A DNA stretch of 64,000 nt from Marsupella aquatica (Eukaryota > Marchantiophyta). Numbering within the stretch: position 1 is the stretch's first letter; each line of letters opens with the position of its first letter. The DNA lies in assembly GCA_973895155.1 (NCBI GenBank), contig OZ316891.1, positions 30,318,001-30,382,000 of the forward strand. The letters are read 5' to 3'. A program made the translations under genes and the position numbers. Below are positions 39,920 through 53,049 of this stretch, piece by piece. The notes beneath the pieces were generated by a model. The model was not told the origin of the DNA, did no database searches, and worked only from the letters and a program-made list of their open reading frames with translations.

Positions 39920-40372
39920 GAATAGGTACCAGCAATGAGCTCTGTGGGAAAAAATTCGATTCCTCGATTTGATCTTTTCCAACTGCGGGCATGCACAGAG
40001 ATCAGACTACAATCATCTCAATTGGGGTTCTTCAAGTTTGCAACTCTATCAGTTCGTCACTACCTCTCTGGAACCAATCTTTCCCAATCCATCTGAAGTC
40101 TGGAGTTGCGCTTTTTTAATCCAATCTCTCCCTGTGGAGTCTAGTCAGAGCGTAGCAATCCCGTTATCCTGCCCAACCAGTTACTGGCCTTGTGCACGGG
40201 AAACTGGAGAGCTTTCAATCCAATCAGTCATCCGGATCCCTGTCCGAGCCATCCGCTGGCCGATCAGGGCAGCCTTACGGTACTGTTCTACGATTGACAC
40301 CTTTGCAGTGTAATCCTTCCAAGCTCCCAGTCACACACACTGCCTACTGGAGTCCTCTCGACTAAGAGCATC
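39920..40372. other. Gene-free stretch
   Basis: No coding exon or repeat that I can support. Confidence 0.4.
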
Positions 40373-40374
40373 TC

Positions 40375-41410
40375 GAACCTATTGGGTTTTTGTTATTGTA
40401 GGGGGGTAGAAAATGCCAGAAATTAGGTTCAACCCGGGTTTTGTTATTATAAGAGCCTCTCCAAGGGTTACTGGGTTGGTCTACTCTTGCTATGTTGACC
40501 ACAATGCCAGAATCCAGGTAAACCTGGGGTTTTGTTATTATAAGAGCCTGTCAACCTATTGGGTTTTTGTTATTGTAGGGGGGTAGAAAATACCAGAAAT
40601 CAGGTTCAACCCGGGTTTTGTTATTATAAGAGCCTCTCCAAGGGTTACTGGGTTGGTCTACTCTTGCTATGTTGACCACAATGCCAGAATCCAGGTAAAC
40701 CTGGGGTTTTGTTATTATAAGAGCCTCTCAACCTATTGGGTTTTTGTTATTGTAGGGGGGTAGAAAACACCAGAAATCAGGTTCAACCCGGGTTTTGTTA
40801 TTATAAGAGCCTCTCCAAGGGTTACTGGGTTGGTCTACTCTTGCTATGTTGACCACAATACCAGAGTACAGGTAAACCCGGGGTTTTAGTATTACAAAGA
40901 GCCTCTCCAAGGGTTACTGGGTTGGTCTACTCTTGCTGAGTTGACCACAATGCCAGAATCCAGGTAAACCCGCGGTTTTGTTATTATAAGAGCCTCTCCA
41001 ACCTATGAGAGATATGCTTAGTAGACCTCCTTCTGGAAAAAGTTTGCTTAATCAACCCCCTCCATACTTTTCCCCAATCTGGACCGTTGGTGGACCTTTT
41101 GATCTCAGATCTGGACAGTTGATAAACCTCAGGGGGTAAATCAAGTAACAAGTTTCACTTTGGGGGTCTATCAAGCAAATACCTCCCAACCTATTGGGTT
41201 TTTGTTATTGTAGGGGGGTAGAAAATGCCAGAAATCAGGTTCAACCCGGGTTTTGTTATTATAGGAGCCTCTCCAAGGGTTACTGGGTTGGTCTACTCTT
41301 GCTATGTTGACCAGAATACCAGAATACAGGTCAACCCAGGGTTTTGTTATTACAACGAGCCTCTCCAAGGGTTACTGGGTTGGTCTACTCTTGCTATGTT
41401 GACCAAACCC
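40375..41410. repeat. 177-bp tandem satellite, 3 full and 2 partial units
   Basis: Units beginning AACCTATTGGGTTTTTGTTA start at 40375, 40552 and 40729, exactly 177 bp apart. A partial unit lies at about 40906-41000. An unrelated ~180-bp block (41003-41184) follows, then another partial array from 41187. Each unit contains two related halves that share TTTTGTTATTATAAGAGCCTC, so the satellite probably grew from a shorter ancestral repeat. The copies are highly similar, which suggests recent amplification or conversion. Confidence 0.95.
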
Positions 41411-41522
41411 AGTAATATTGAACAAAAAAGGCAATCCCAATGGGTTACGGGGAACACTATTCACCATTCAGTTGTGAGCTTACATGGTTTTTGGTTAAAT
41501 ACTGGATCTGTATATGAGGTGC

Positions 41523-41938
41523 TGTATAGCGCATTGACTGAACACATGATTTCTTTCTGGGTTCTCATCTAATCACTAGTATCCAGCAGTGCCTAAGTAT
41601 GCCAGAAGGTACTAAAAACCCAGTAATCATAGGGCTTGCATTTTGACATATCATCCTTGCCATATACAATATACTTAAACAACAACAACTTAGTTTTTAC
41701 GTTGTATTTAATATATACAGTAACAAAATAGTCTGTATAGCGCATTGACTAAACACATGATTCATTTTTGGGTTCTCACCTAATCACTAGTATCCAGCAG
41801 TGCCTAAGTATGCCTGAAGGTACTAAAACCCAGTAACCATAGGGCTTGCATTTTGACATATCATCCTTGCCATATACAATATACTTAAAAAACAACAACT
41901 TTTTACGTTGTATTTAATATAGACAGTAACAAAATAGT
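41523..41938. repeat. 209-bp tandem duplication
   Basis: Two adjacent copies (41523-41731 and 41732-41938) beginning CTGTATAGCGCATTGACT and ending ACAGTAACAAAATAGT, differing by a few substitutions and small indels. Confidence 0.95.
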
Positions 41939-41939
41939 G

Positions 41940-44900
41940 TACACCATTGAAGATGCTCTAAGGGGGTTTTGACCAACCTAGTAAAGAAATTGCAAGAAAT
42001 CAAGTCCAACCCACTCACCCAAAAGCTATCCAGGTTACAGGAACTGGGTCTTTTTGTTACTAGATCTGTTTGTTGAAGAGATTCTACCGCAGCTAACTTT
42101 CCATTTGGGTGTTTTTGGGTTTTCAAATCTATGATCGTCACCTGCTGATACGCGCTATTTAGTGAAATTATCCGGTCAAGGTTGGGGTTGCTTTCATTGA
42201 ACTAAAAATAGGACATTGTCAAACTGGGTATCTACTGTACCCACTAAGCAAATCCCTGTTGGGCTGGAGATGCTCTAAGTAAACTGGGAAAGGGACCAAT
42301 TTACTGAAAAAAGGGCCAAACAAGTACAAAGGGCAAAAGATGTAAGAGAGGACAAACATCAAAGGACCAAAGATGTAAGAGAGGGCAAATGCAAAACCCC
42401 CAAATGAAGAAGGTAAGAAATAATGTGACAATTTGATGTTCACATTCATTGTAGGAACAGTAAGTCTCCAAGTGGACCTAGATGTACTCTTAGTAGGGCA
42501 GCCTTGGTTGAGGAGTAGTAGTTCCCACTGGTAGAGGTACACAAGGAATCACTTGGGCTTGAGCATGCTGTATGATCACCAAAATCCACCAATTAAAGTT
42601 TGTCATAAAATAGTGATGGTCCTTTGGAGCCATTCAGTCCATGAATGTCTCGAACTGTCTATTGAAGGAACTCATCAAATTGATGATGGAGTCATCAAAA
42701 TATCTTGATAGCAAACGGGAATATGTTCGCTAATGACCCCCCCTACTGAATGTTTCTTATCTTTTGTCATTGCCACTCAACATGCTGCCCTTGCCTGTTA
42801 TGCACACTATTTGATGGTGTTCTGCCAGGCACAAAGGGCTCACTACCACAACATCAACCAAGGTATGTTTGCCATCTCAGACCATGGTAAGACCAGCCCC
42901 TCACCTGTAGGGTGGAGGACTGGGAAAAACAAGCACCACATCCCACCTTACTTGTACCAACATCTGGGAGAGGACTGAGCAATAGTGTCCTTCATGTCAT
43001 CATAAACTTACAACTATGCTCTCTCCACCTATTCTGAGAGATATACTTAGTGGACCTCTTGACAAACTTTTTTATCTAAGTGATGCCCTAAGTGATGGAC
43101 CAAAATATGCATATTCTCTCCCAGTGGACCCACTTTTTCATATTCTCTCCTAGTGGACCTCTGGGCCCACTCTGTAGAGCCATGTTCTTGCAAGTGCTCT
43201 ACCACACAGTTTGGGCTTACCATGTACTGTAGTTGTATCATTTTTTCTGGTCCTGTGTACTTACTGCAAAGGATAACTGTGCAGTCCATGGAGTACCCAA
43301 GCTCCGTAGCCGTTGGCTGCATTGGAGCATAGAAGTGTCGTAGCACTCCGGGCTTCAGGCTTCTTGAATGCATTCTGGCCCTTGTATTCAAACTACAAAG
43401 GAAGTGGTTCATGGTAGCATTGGAGCATGCAAGCATTGTTGCGCCCCAGCTTCCCAACTTGGTTGTATTAAACCACATTTTATGCATACAATGTGCATAT
43501 TGTTATACAAATTGCAAAGGAATTTTGAAATTCAAATATGCCCACCGTATATGAAATTTTCTGGGAACCTGTTTTGTTCCAGGCATTGTGTTTAGGTTAA
43601 TTTGATCAATGTTTTCTTGTGTTAGTTGTTCTTGTTGTTTGTGCTCATGTAGATTGATTTCAGTTGATGATCTGCAGATATCATCTACATAATTATGCAA
43701 AGGCCGAAATATACCTTGCATATGTAGGTAGGTATGTTGAGATCATGATTTCATACGTGTACTATATATGAGTAATTAGAATTTTGTGTGCAAGGGATAG
43801 TTATGTCTTAGTTTGTGGTGGCTTGAAAGACCATCTCTCGATGTTGAGCCTTTCAAGCAAAGCTCTGGCAGCTATGGTGTGGCTTGCCAGATGTTGTGTG
43901 TATGATGCGGATTCCTTGAAGCACAAGGTGCATTTGGCTTGACTTATGGATGTGATTGCATTGGACGGGATCGTGGGTGCATCATTGGTACAGATTGTTG
44001 TTTGATTGTGAGCTGATTATGTGGGTTTTGTGCATGTGGGGACATGACTTCCACTTGCATTCCATTCTCTTTTTTGTTTGTGATGTTTGTGTGCCCATGA
44101 TTGGATGTGTTTTGACAATTGATGTGTATGCACACAACAATTGTGTGATGGTTTGCTTGCCCAGCACAAATGAGAGTGTGATGATGTCACAGGTTCACTT
44201 GTTTAAGGGTTTTGGGTATGTGTTTGTATTACTGGACCATTAGTACGATATGTTTGTGTCATATTTTGTTAAGCAAGGAGCAGTGACTATCTTGCCTACA
44301 AGGAACTACTACTTGTCAGAAATTTGGTTCATATGATACTATAAAAATGTTCTTCACTTTAAAGTTGAAAGTTGTATTGTTGCAATGTACCAACAGTTGG
44401 CCTCACTATGCTTTTTTACTGCTTCTAGAGTATAAGAAGGCTGCAAAATAATTTATGTACTGTAAGACTCTTAAGTAAAAATGGATCTCTTGACCTACTC
44501 CTGTACTTATACAAAAAGTAGTGCTTTAGGAGCATCACAATCTGACTGGCCTTCAAATATGTGTGTCCAAACCCTGCCTGCGTTCACCAGAGATGACTCT
44601 CCTTTAACTTGATTACTGGAACTTGAACATGATGCCACAACATCATCTTCCAGACACAAAATTGCATTCTCAAACACAGCATCGTCATCTTGCAAAATCA
44701 AATGAAACTTGAACACAACACCCATGACACTCTATTTGAATAAAGCACCCTATGGTTCATTATCCCAATACAGCGCCCCTGTGTTTGGGGGACGAGCAGC
44801 TATCACACTAGCTACATCAATTTAAAATTAAAAAACAAGCACAAATAGGATTTGCAACACTTTTGAGTGACATTTGAGTGAGAGCAATCAAGGAAATAGT

Positions 44901-46700
44901 CTCTGAAAGGTCCAGCAGTGCTCTTGGTAAAACTCGGTACCCATTGTACTGTACTCACTTTAAACCCATGGCGGGCTAATGTCAGTCCAGCTAAGATGAT
45001 TTTCATCTTTGGGGCTCGTGAATAAGGAGGCACGTCCCAAACTAAGCTCTATCCCAAATCTTTTTAATCCAACTGATTTTCCGAGGAATTGCACATCATG
45101 CTCAGAATACAGAATGTTGTAGGCTAAATTGTTTTCATCAATCCATTTCATGACCAGCCCAATTATGACAGGCTTGACCACGAAAGTTGTCTATTCTAAC
45201 ATCAGTCTTATTTATGTGACGCCATTTGACTTTACAGTCACTCATATGTCAACGTAAGACACTAAAGCATTGCCGCGATATGACTTTACAGTCACTTATA
45301 TGTCAACATAAGACACTAAAGCATTGCATGCAAGAATCGTAAACAAGTGCTGGTTTCCAATCTATCTACATATGCAAGGTAGAATTTGGAGGGGACCTCG
45401 CAATAAATCAGTACTCTGAAAGATGTATGTATCTTGGAAATTGTCTGAGGACCATGGAAGTGGTCAAGTTCACCGCTACATGTGACATACTAGTTCAAAG
45501 CCAACCCCTCATGGAAAAGCATTTCAAGCCTCCAACCTCGACCAATACATGCATCCCACGGCATGCTGGTTGCGCTATGAAGTAAATACAAAGGAGAATA
45601 CCGGCAATGTGAATAATGTACCCATTACACTTATATTTCCCCAAAAAACATCACACAGGCTAAATCGGGAACTTTTCCAAAATCACCCTCCAGCTTTTGG
45701 GCATAGAAATCAGTAGTGTATGAGAGCATTAGTCTATGAAGGCAAGCAAAACGAACATGCATAAGACGAAATGGAACAGCTGAAGGATTTGGAGAGAAGA
45801 ATATAAAAAGGATTGGTTTATCATTACACATCTGGTCGCATATGTAAATCCACTCAATAGACAACAGAACTGACTATTTCATCAAAGAAAACTACTGGCA
45901 CACAGTGCTTATTCTACAAATTGTGCAGGCCCCAAACGTCTTTGCAAGGTCATCGGCACAGAAAAAGTCTACTCACACGATGCTAATAACAAACAATGTG
46001 TAGACCATAGATTGAGGTCGGGCCCTTTCCGGACAGATATTCCTGTCTTCCAATATTGAGTGCTCCCACTCTGATACCTGGTTTAAATAGTCTACAAAGA
46101 CGACAGAAATTGTGTCTTAAGATCGTTTAAAAGTTTTTTTTGACTGGAGGCTCAAGGCTTGAGCGTCGATCCACATACATGTTATGAGAGCTAAATGTGG
46201 ACTGCCCACGAATGTCACAACGTTTGCTCGCCTTACCGAGCAACGATTCCAATTCCAAAACATATAGAGTCTCGTTCCTAAGCCCCCACAACCTCTTCCA
46301 TGCATTGACTTATAGCCGCGGCTGTTGCAAATGAACTAACCACAAAAAATACCTACAAGGCCCGGTCAGAACCTCGTGTCCTTCTTCCGACTGCCTGTGG
46401 AACTCTTCCTTTAAAAGATACCTCCTCTATGGTAGATCACCATACCCTGCTCATGTGCTGCACCTTAAATATATAAAGGACAAAGTACTTCACGTAAAAA
46501 TTTGGGACATAAGACTCACGTAACTTGCGTGTCAGGGGATAACCTGTAATGAAGTGATCAATTCAGAAGAGCAACCACCTCAGGATATCCACGAGAAGCA
46601 CTGGAGCCAAAACACTTGAATAAACGTGGACAGCCATGTTCTATCCTGCTCATCTTCAGCTCTGTGCATGTGTTGAATCCTTCAGGCTAGAATGATCGCC
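41940..46700. other. Gene-free AT-rich stretch with small duplications
   Basis: No gene supported; the 146-codon frame at 43047-43487 shows no domain. A segment at 43028-43160 resembles the block at 41003-41060 (GAGAGATATRCTTAGTRGACCTC). A two-copy tandem duplication (about 53-bp period, GACTTTACAGTCACT...CTAAAGCATTGC) lies at 45229-45328. The right end (about 46300-46700) should include the 3' UTR of the RNA-binding-protein gene. Confidence 0.5.
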
Positions 46701-46706
46701 GTCCAT

Positions 46707-49700
46707 TTATGTTGCTCCAGTGTAATAAGAAGGCAATGTTCCACCCCCTGCGCCTGTAGGCAGTCCAGCCTGCTGTTGTTGTTGCTGTGCTTGAAATGCT
46801 GACGCATATTGAGCGTACTGAGCAGGGTTGTACTGTGGAGCAGCTGTAGCATATGGTGTTGAGGCAGAAAGAGCAGCATAAGTAGGCTGTGTAGTGTAGG
46901 CGGCAAGTCCCGCATTGTAAGGGGAGAAGCCTAGAGCAGGCGCCTGTGGAGCCTGAACCTGTGGCCTTGGATATGCGGCGAGGTTGGGGTTTGCACTTGC
47001 ATAGCCGGTTTGCACCTGTGAGCCGACCTGGACTTGTAAAGCGGAAGCTTGGGCTTGTGCTTTCTCTTTTTGGCCTTCTGCTGCAAGCTTGACGATCACA
47101 TGCCTTCCCTGGAGATCGGACAGATTAAGTGTCAAGGCCCACATACAGACAATTACCGTCAAAAAGGCTAGCCTTCACACAACCCACTTGTTCATTGATC
47201 GTGCTTGGATATCGCAGAGAAGTTTTGACCAGGATGCTAATGGAAATGACCAGATAAACTCGATGTCAGAATGATGAGAGAAACACCAGTAGCACATATA
47301 GTCCACTTGTGCTGCAGCGCTCATCATCATCAGCTGGTGCACAGTGTCATGACCAGGATAGAGAAGATTTGAAACAAACTTACTTCAATATTCTTATTTG
47401 GATCATCCATGGCGCGCTTTGCTGACTCTAGCGTCTTAAATGTGACGAAGGCAAATCCTCTGCAACCGGCATAAAGCAAGTAAGCATCAGAATCTATTCC
47501 ATCATGACAGGTGGCGACGTCTTCAGACATGAAAAGACGTCGAAGTGAAACAGATTTCCACTACAACCATGCTAGCAAAATAGACGCCAACATCTACTTA
47601 CCAACACGAAAAGCTCACTTACCGAACTGCCAAATCCTATGACTGCAATTTCCAAGACAGTACATTCACAAGAAACTGTCCTTGCATCGCCAATCAATTA
47701 CCTTGACTTGTTGGTATTCTTGTCATAGGCGACTGCACCTTCTTCTATCTCTCCATATTGAGAGAAAATGTTCAAAAGAGTATCACTGGACGTCTCAAAA
47801 GATAATCCACCTATGTACAGCTTTCTCTGGGCCTGATCAGTAGCGACAGTTGTGCTGCCGCTTGATGCCAAGTTACACACTGTGATACGGCCCTGGTGGA
47901 CAATGCAGATCAAACTTGTATTGAGTACAAATTTCACCCACAAATTCTCTTCCTTAACATAGTACGATTGCCATATTCCCAAAATACTCGTGTATACAAG
48001 CCACATTTACCCCTTATTTAACAAAGCTTTGTTTAAGTTTGCTGCTTACGAACTACTTTGCCTACTTGCCAATACCATATCTGAAGGGACACTGGGACTC
48101 ACATCAATATTCTTGCTCGGTTCTTTCAGAGCACGCTGGGCCGAGTCCATGTGCTTAAATGTGATAAACCCAAAACCTCTGGATTTTCCTGAAGCCTTGT
48201 CAGTGATAACCGCGCCTTCCTCAATCTCTCCATACTGTTCAAAGGCCTGACCACGAGACAAGGACACAGCACACAAGGCACAACTCTAATATTAGGCATA
48301 ACTCCAAGAAAATTTGTCAGAGACAACTTACTCCTGCTAAACCCTGCTCACCCTATTGTCCAGCGTCACAACAACACCGCACCTTGGATATAGCACCTGA
48401 CTCCAGAGAATCTTACATTGGTAGGGTAGCACGAGTCCCACAACACTGCAAACCGGTTCATAAGACCGAGGGAAACCAGGAACGTACACAACATTCAACA
48501 GGAAGTCGGTGTCTGAGCGACAATTAACAGCAATCATACCAGGAATACCCTGATAGGACCAAGTCATAAAGTCAAAATCAGGTTCCGTTCAGACGATGAT
48601 CCATTGGACCACTCGCCCTCACATTTCCTCTGGCCCTAATTAATTACCTTTCCCGAGAAAACGCGAGAAAATGAAAATGAGTTCTTCTTGAGGGGCCTCG
48701 TTGACGGTGAATCGTGAGGATAAGGTAAATTCTAGGGAAGCATAACTTGTGCAGAAGTACTTTCATTATCTTTGAGACCTGAGGGAGATATGAGGGTAAG
48801 GATCCAAAGGAATCTAGCCCTCAACCTGGCAAGATTCTGGCCAATGAAAGAAAGGTCTGTTTATCTCCGCTATCTTCTCAAAAAAAATCAACACACAATC
48901 AGGCAGGCAATCCATGGACTCACTTCACGCAGAGCCTGTGAAGAAGTCTCCCAAGCCAGGCCACGCACAAACAGCTTCCGATGAGCAGGGTCCTTGCTTG
49001 CAACATCTCTTATATCATCAGCAACCGCAGAAAATTGAGAAGCTCTGCAGAATACCAGCCAACATCCAACCACGCGCATCCCCAGTCAATCCAGTCATAA
49101 CCGCCAAAGGTTCAGGACCAATCAAGCATTCGTCTATCAGCTTCCACAATAACAGAAATGAAGGCAAGCAATAAAATCAATGAGTCAGCCATATTTGCTG
49201 GACGGAGCAGGGCACACATGCAGGCATTTACACAAATCAACTGCACACATACAGGATGATTAGTTCCCACGCTGTCCATCTTCTTCAGATATCTGGAAGA
49301 TTATCGATGGACATACCTCGATTTAAATAGGAAGATACTGAAACAAACTACATGTTAATGAAGATGGAAGAGTTTAGCCCTCATCAAGTGAATCGTCTGG
49401 TTCATGGTGAGGGTACCCAAACTACAGTCCATTACTGCGGAGTCTGCAAGATCTGCATCAATGTGAACGTGGACAGCGAAACAACCTCAATTCCCTCAGA
49501 TTTGGGTTTTAACCAAAGCTGAACTCAGAGCTGAGGCCACTCTTTCCAAGTTACAGCATTGCAAAACCCCTAGAACACAGGGCAGCTGGGCAAACCCTCC
49601 CAAAACACAGTTACGGCTACAACTAGCAGCAAACGTTAAGGCATTTGAATCTCTAGACATACCTAGACATCACATGATATCCTGCACGACCTTTAGAAGT

Positions 49701-50598
49701 TTGTCACGTGACCCCAGTTTGTCCAACCGCATTCTCTGTTATATTTGATTGCTCGGCCGATCCTGAAGGAAAATTTGCAGGTTGTTCTCTCAATCAGAGC
49801 CGTGGCTTTTCCAAATGCCCTTCCCTTTGTTATTTCTTTTTGTTATATACTAACAGATAGCTCCCTCACATAGATTGCAGATTAGACCCAATTGAAGGTA
49901 TGGACTCGAATAAGGGTTTCCCACAAGTCGAAGGCAGGCCACAGTGAAAGCAGAGCTATAAGAAGGAATCTGAACACTTGTGTAGGCTGGACAAATGAGA
50001 TCCTCTTCACAACCGAGCTGATCACCAGCTCAGCATTTCTTTCCGCCCAACCTTCAATGAGAAGGTAACGAAATATATCACGATTGACATAGGCCACAGG
50101 TTCAGGTTTCCAGATACGAAAGAAGAAAAAAATATAAGAGAAACCTCCAGCATTACACAGATGAATGGAGGGGAGGGAGCAGGAGGCCACCAATAAACGA
50201 TGTCAGGGATGCTTTCCAAAATTTTAAGTGAAAAATCAAAGGCAGCTCACCATCCTCGGAAAAGAGCACCGTACATTTCCGAACACTATGTAACCAAGAG
50301 ATCTTACAGGGAAGTGGGAGTAATGCGGGAAATAGAACAAATTTTATGACGACTTAAGAGGATGCATGAACAGAAGGATGGGTGGATACATGGATGGATG
50401 CATGGATGCTAAAACTTACGCATCGGCAAGAAGCGCGATGAGCTGCTCCTTGTTGAGAGGCTCCAGCAACTTCTTCAGCTCCTCCGGAGTCAGAATTATG
50501 GAAGACCCGTTGCTGCTCTCGTTGAGCCTCCTCTTCTTGCTCTCGTCTCCGCCCACCACGTCCACCTTGTGCTCACCTGCTCCAGTACTTCCCTCCAT
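46707..50598 (-). CDS. UBA2-like hnRNP protein with two RRMs, 6 exons
   Basis: Nuclear RNA-binding protein of the UBP1-associated protein 2 type; that family binds U-rich 3' UTR RNA and affects transcript stability in wounding, ABA and senescence responses. Exons: 50598-50420, 49044-48924, 48246-48103, 47892-47702, 47459-47384, 47108-46707. All junctions are GT-AG with phases agreeing, giving 370 aa. An acidic/basic N terminus ([10 protein letters not shown], possible NLS) is followed by [22 protein letters not shown], a helix typical of UBA2 proteins. RRM1: RNP2 KLFVRGL (83-89), RNP1 RGFGFITF (123-130). RRM2: RNP2 KLYIGGL (172-178), RNP1 RGFAFVTF (212-219). The C-terminal 130 residues are Gln/Ala/Tyr/Pro-rich and low complexity, with a six-Gln run. 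It is shorter than Arabidopsis UBA2a (about 478 aa, from memory). Intron 1 is 1375 bp, the longest intron found in the window. Confidence 0.95.
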
Positions 50599-50599
50599 T

Positions 50600-51150
50600 C
50601 CCTTCTTCTCCTTTCCTTCTCTTTGCTCTCCTTTGCTCGCTCAGTCTCCTCTCCACTCCTCTCCTCTCTTCTCCTCTCCTCTCCGCTTCTCACCTCTGCG
50701 CCTACAACAGTGGCAACCTAGCTAGCTGAGATTACAGAGAGGGCGTTGGCAGAAGAGCAGATTGGAGGCGAAGGGAGGAGTAATAGAGGCAGAGAAAGAA
50801 AGAAAGCTCAGCAATATAGCAATAGCAGCGCCGGATTGGAATGTGGAAAACTCAGGTGGTGGGGGTGGTACTGCGTCGAATGCACGGGAGTCCATGAAAT
50901 CAAGTCATGGGGAGATAGTACAAAATAGGATTGCGAATGCTGGGTCGGAGGGAGAGCTTCTGAAAAACGAATCGGGCCGGGGTGATGGTGATGGTGAAGG
51001 CGATCGATCACAGGTGGGTGGAATTGTGCAAAGCACGGCTGAAGCTGATGAGCCCACAAAATGGCAGCTGAAGAGTACAGGAGAGGAGAGAATACTCGGA
51101 AGAGACGAGGAGAGGAAAAATGCTCGAGGAAGAGAGTGAGCTGCAAAGTG
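50600..51150 (-). promoter_or_regulatory. Promoter/5' UTR of the UBA2-like gene, GA/CT-rich
   Basis: Upstream of the start codon at 50598, the plus strand shows long CT-rich runs (about 50600-50700), then GA-rich sequence to 51130. This resembles the upstream region of the clathrin-adaptor gene. No discrete box can be assigned. Confidence 0.4.
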
Positions 51151-51169
51151 AGTTCGGACTCACTCATGC

Positions 51170-52045
51170 TGACTACAGTGAGCAGTTCGAACTCTCATGC
51201 TCTCGAGTTCGGACCCGAGAGCATGACAGAGTACAGTGTGCTGTCCAGTTCGAACCCGAGAGCATGAGAGAGTCCAGTGTGCTGTCCAGTTCGAACTCTC
51301 ATGCTTTCTAGCTCGAACCCGAGAGCATGAGAAAGTACAGAGTGTTGTCCAGTTTGAACTCTCATGCTTTCGAGTTCGGACCCGGAGCATGAGAGAATAC
51401 AGTGTGCTATCCAGTTCGAACTTGAGAGCATGAGAGAGTCCAGTGCGCTGTCCAGTTTGAACTCTCATGCTTTCAAGCTCAAACCCGAGAGCATGAGAAA
51501 GTACCAAGTGCTGTCCAGTTTGAACTCTCATGCTCTCGAGTTCGGACCCAAGAGCATGAGAGAGTCCAGTGTGATGTCCAGTTCAAACTCTCATGCTTTC
51601 TAGTTTGAACCTGAGAGCATGAGAGAGTCCAGTGTGCTGTCCAGTTCGAACTCTCATGCTTTTTAGTTCGAACCCAAGAGTATGAGAAAGTACCGAGCAA
51701 TGTCCAGTTCGAACTCTCATGATCTCAAGTTCGAACCCGAGAGCATGAGAGAGTCCAGTGTGATGTCCAGTTCAAACTCTCATGCTTTCTAGTTCAAACC
51801 CAAGAGCATGAGAGAGTATGGTGTGCTGTCCAGTTTGAACTCTCATGCTTTCAGTTCAAACCCACAAGCATGAGGGAGTACAGTGTGCTTTCAAGTTCGA
51901 ACCCAAGAGCATGAGAGAGTACAGTGTGCTGTCCAGTTCAAACTATCATGCTTTCAAGTTCAAAACCCAAGTGCATGAAAGAGCCCATAGCGCTTTCCAT
52001 TTGAACTCTCATGCTTTGAAGTTCAAACCCAAGAGCAAGATGTTG
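51170..52045. repeat. ~61-bp minisatellite of inverted-repeat units
   Basis: About 13-14 diverged units. Each contains GAGAGCATGAGAGAGT, a spacer CCAGTGTGCTGTCCAGTTCG, and AACTCTCATGCTTTC, the near reverse complement of the first part. Each unit, and the whole array, can therefore fold into hairpins. Copies of CTGTCCAGTT recur about every 60-64 bp (for example 51448, 51508, 51568, 51628). Open frames on both strands are by-products of the periodicity. Confidence 0.93.
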
Positions 52046-52059
52046 AGCATAGACGACAA

Positions 52060-53045
52060 TCGCAACAATAAGCACATAACACATCCAATGCGCAAGTAGT
52101 CAACACAAGAGATATGTGGTTCACCTCCTCGAGGCTACGTCCACGTGAACACACAAGAGAGCTTTACTAAACTCTAAGCTCGTCGGCTATACCAAGTCTC
52201 CACAGTGTAAGCTCTCTTCATCTCTCAAGTGGCTCAGTAACAATGAGCCTAAGTTCCACTTATCCAAGAAAACACAGTTTAGTATATAGTGTGCATCCTA
52301 GTTAACCTAACCACGTCTCCGACTAAAGTTAGCCTAACTATGGTTACATGTCGAAACCCTAGACCTTGAGTAAATACCTAACACAAGAGAGAGTATAGTG
52401 TGCTGTCCAGATTAAACTCTTGAGGGTAAAGTGTATGGTCTACACTCTTCAGTGCAATTAGTCTTGGTAACACAATTTGTTTAGCCTAAAGTTTTTGAGT
52501 TTACTGTTCAATAAACATTACCACACCACTGTTAATCATGGATTAACACTAACAGTGAGCTCATTAGGTAGTAGTAGTATAACAATAATTCACTTTATGC
52601 ATAACACTATTTGAAGAGCTATGGTAATACTAATTCAACTCATGTATAACACTCTTTGGAGATTTTGCTTGGAGGCCACATTTCAAAAAGGACCACTTCA
52701 TTCAAGCAACAGTCAAGAGAGTTCCAGTTCACAGAAAGATACAAAAGACATTGTTCCCTCACCTCTAAAAGTTAGGGAACAGATCCTGTTTCATGCACCC
52801 TTGATCACTAGAAAAAGAAAAGTTAGAGCTCGTGAAGAGAGCCTCTACAGGACTACACTACTTGCCAATGAATGTCAACACATATAAGGAGTAAGACTTG
52901 ACAAATGTGAATTCCAAACCAGAATACTCTAAGTAGCCCAAAATTTCACCACAACTAGTGTTATTTTCTATTGAAACCACTCTTAAATTAGAGTCACCAA
53001 CATTAATTAGGGACAAACACCAATTCCAAGACTAATTATGGTGAG
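52060..53045. other. Gene-free AT-rich stretch between minisatellite blocks
   Basis: Contains GGTTCACCTCCTCGAGGCTACGTCCACG at about 52121-52148, which recalls a segment common in plant LTR retrotransposons, and one stray minisatellite-like piece (about 52385-52425). The 88-codon frame at 52621-52887 has no recognisable feature. Confidence 0.4.
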
Positions 53046-53049
53046 CAGT

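Noticed and set aside
43047-43487. 146-codon minus-strand frame
   Set aside because: No recognisable motif, no plausible start context or neighbouring exons, and the sequence overlaps a dispersed repeat.
51160-51531. 123-codon frame and similar ones across 51.1-52.1 kb with periodic Ser/Asn/His residues
   Set aside because: Frames exist on both strands because the ~61-bp minisatellite lacks stops in some registers. The periodic protein has no start or family support.
52621-52887. 88-codon plus-strand frame starting with ATG
   Set aside because: No recognisable domain, AT-rich surroundings, no splice-compatible neighbours.
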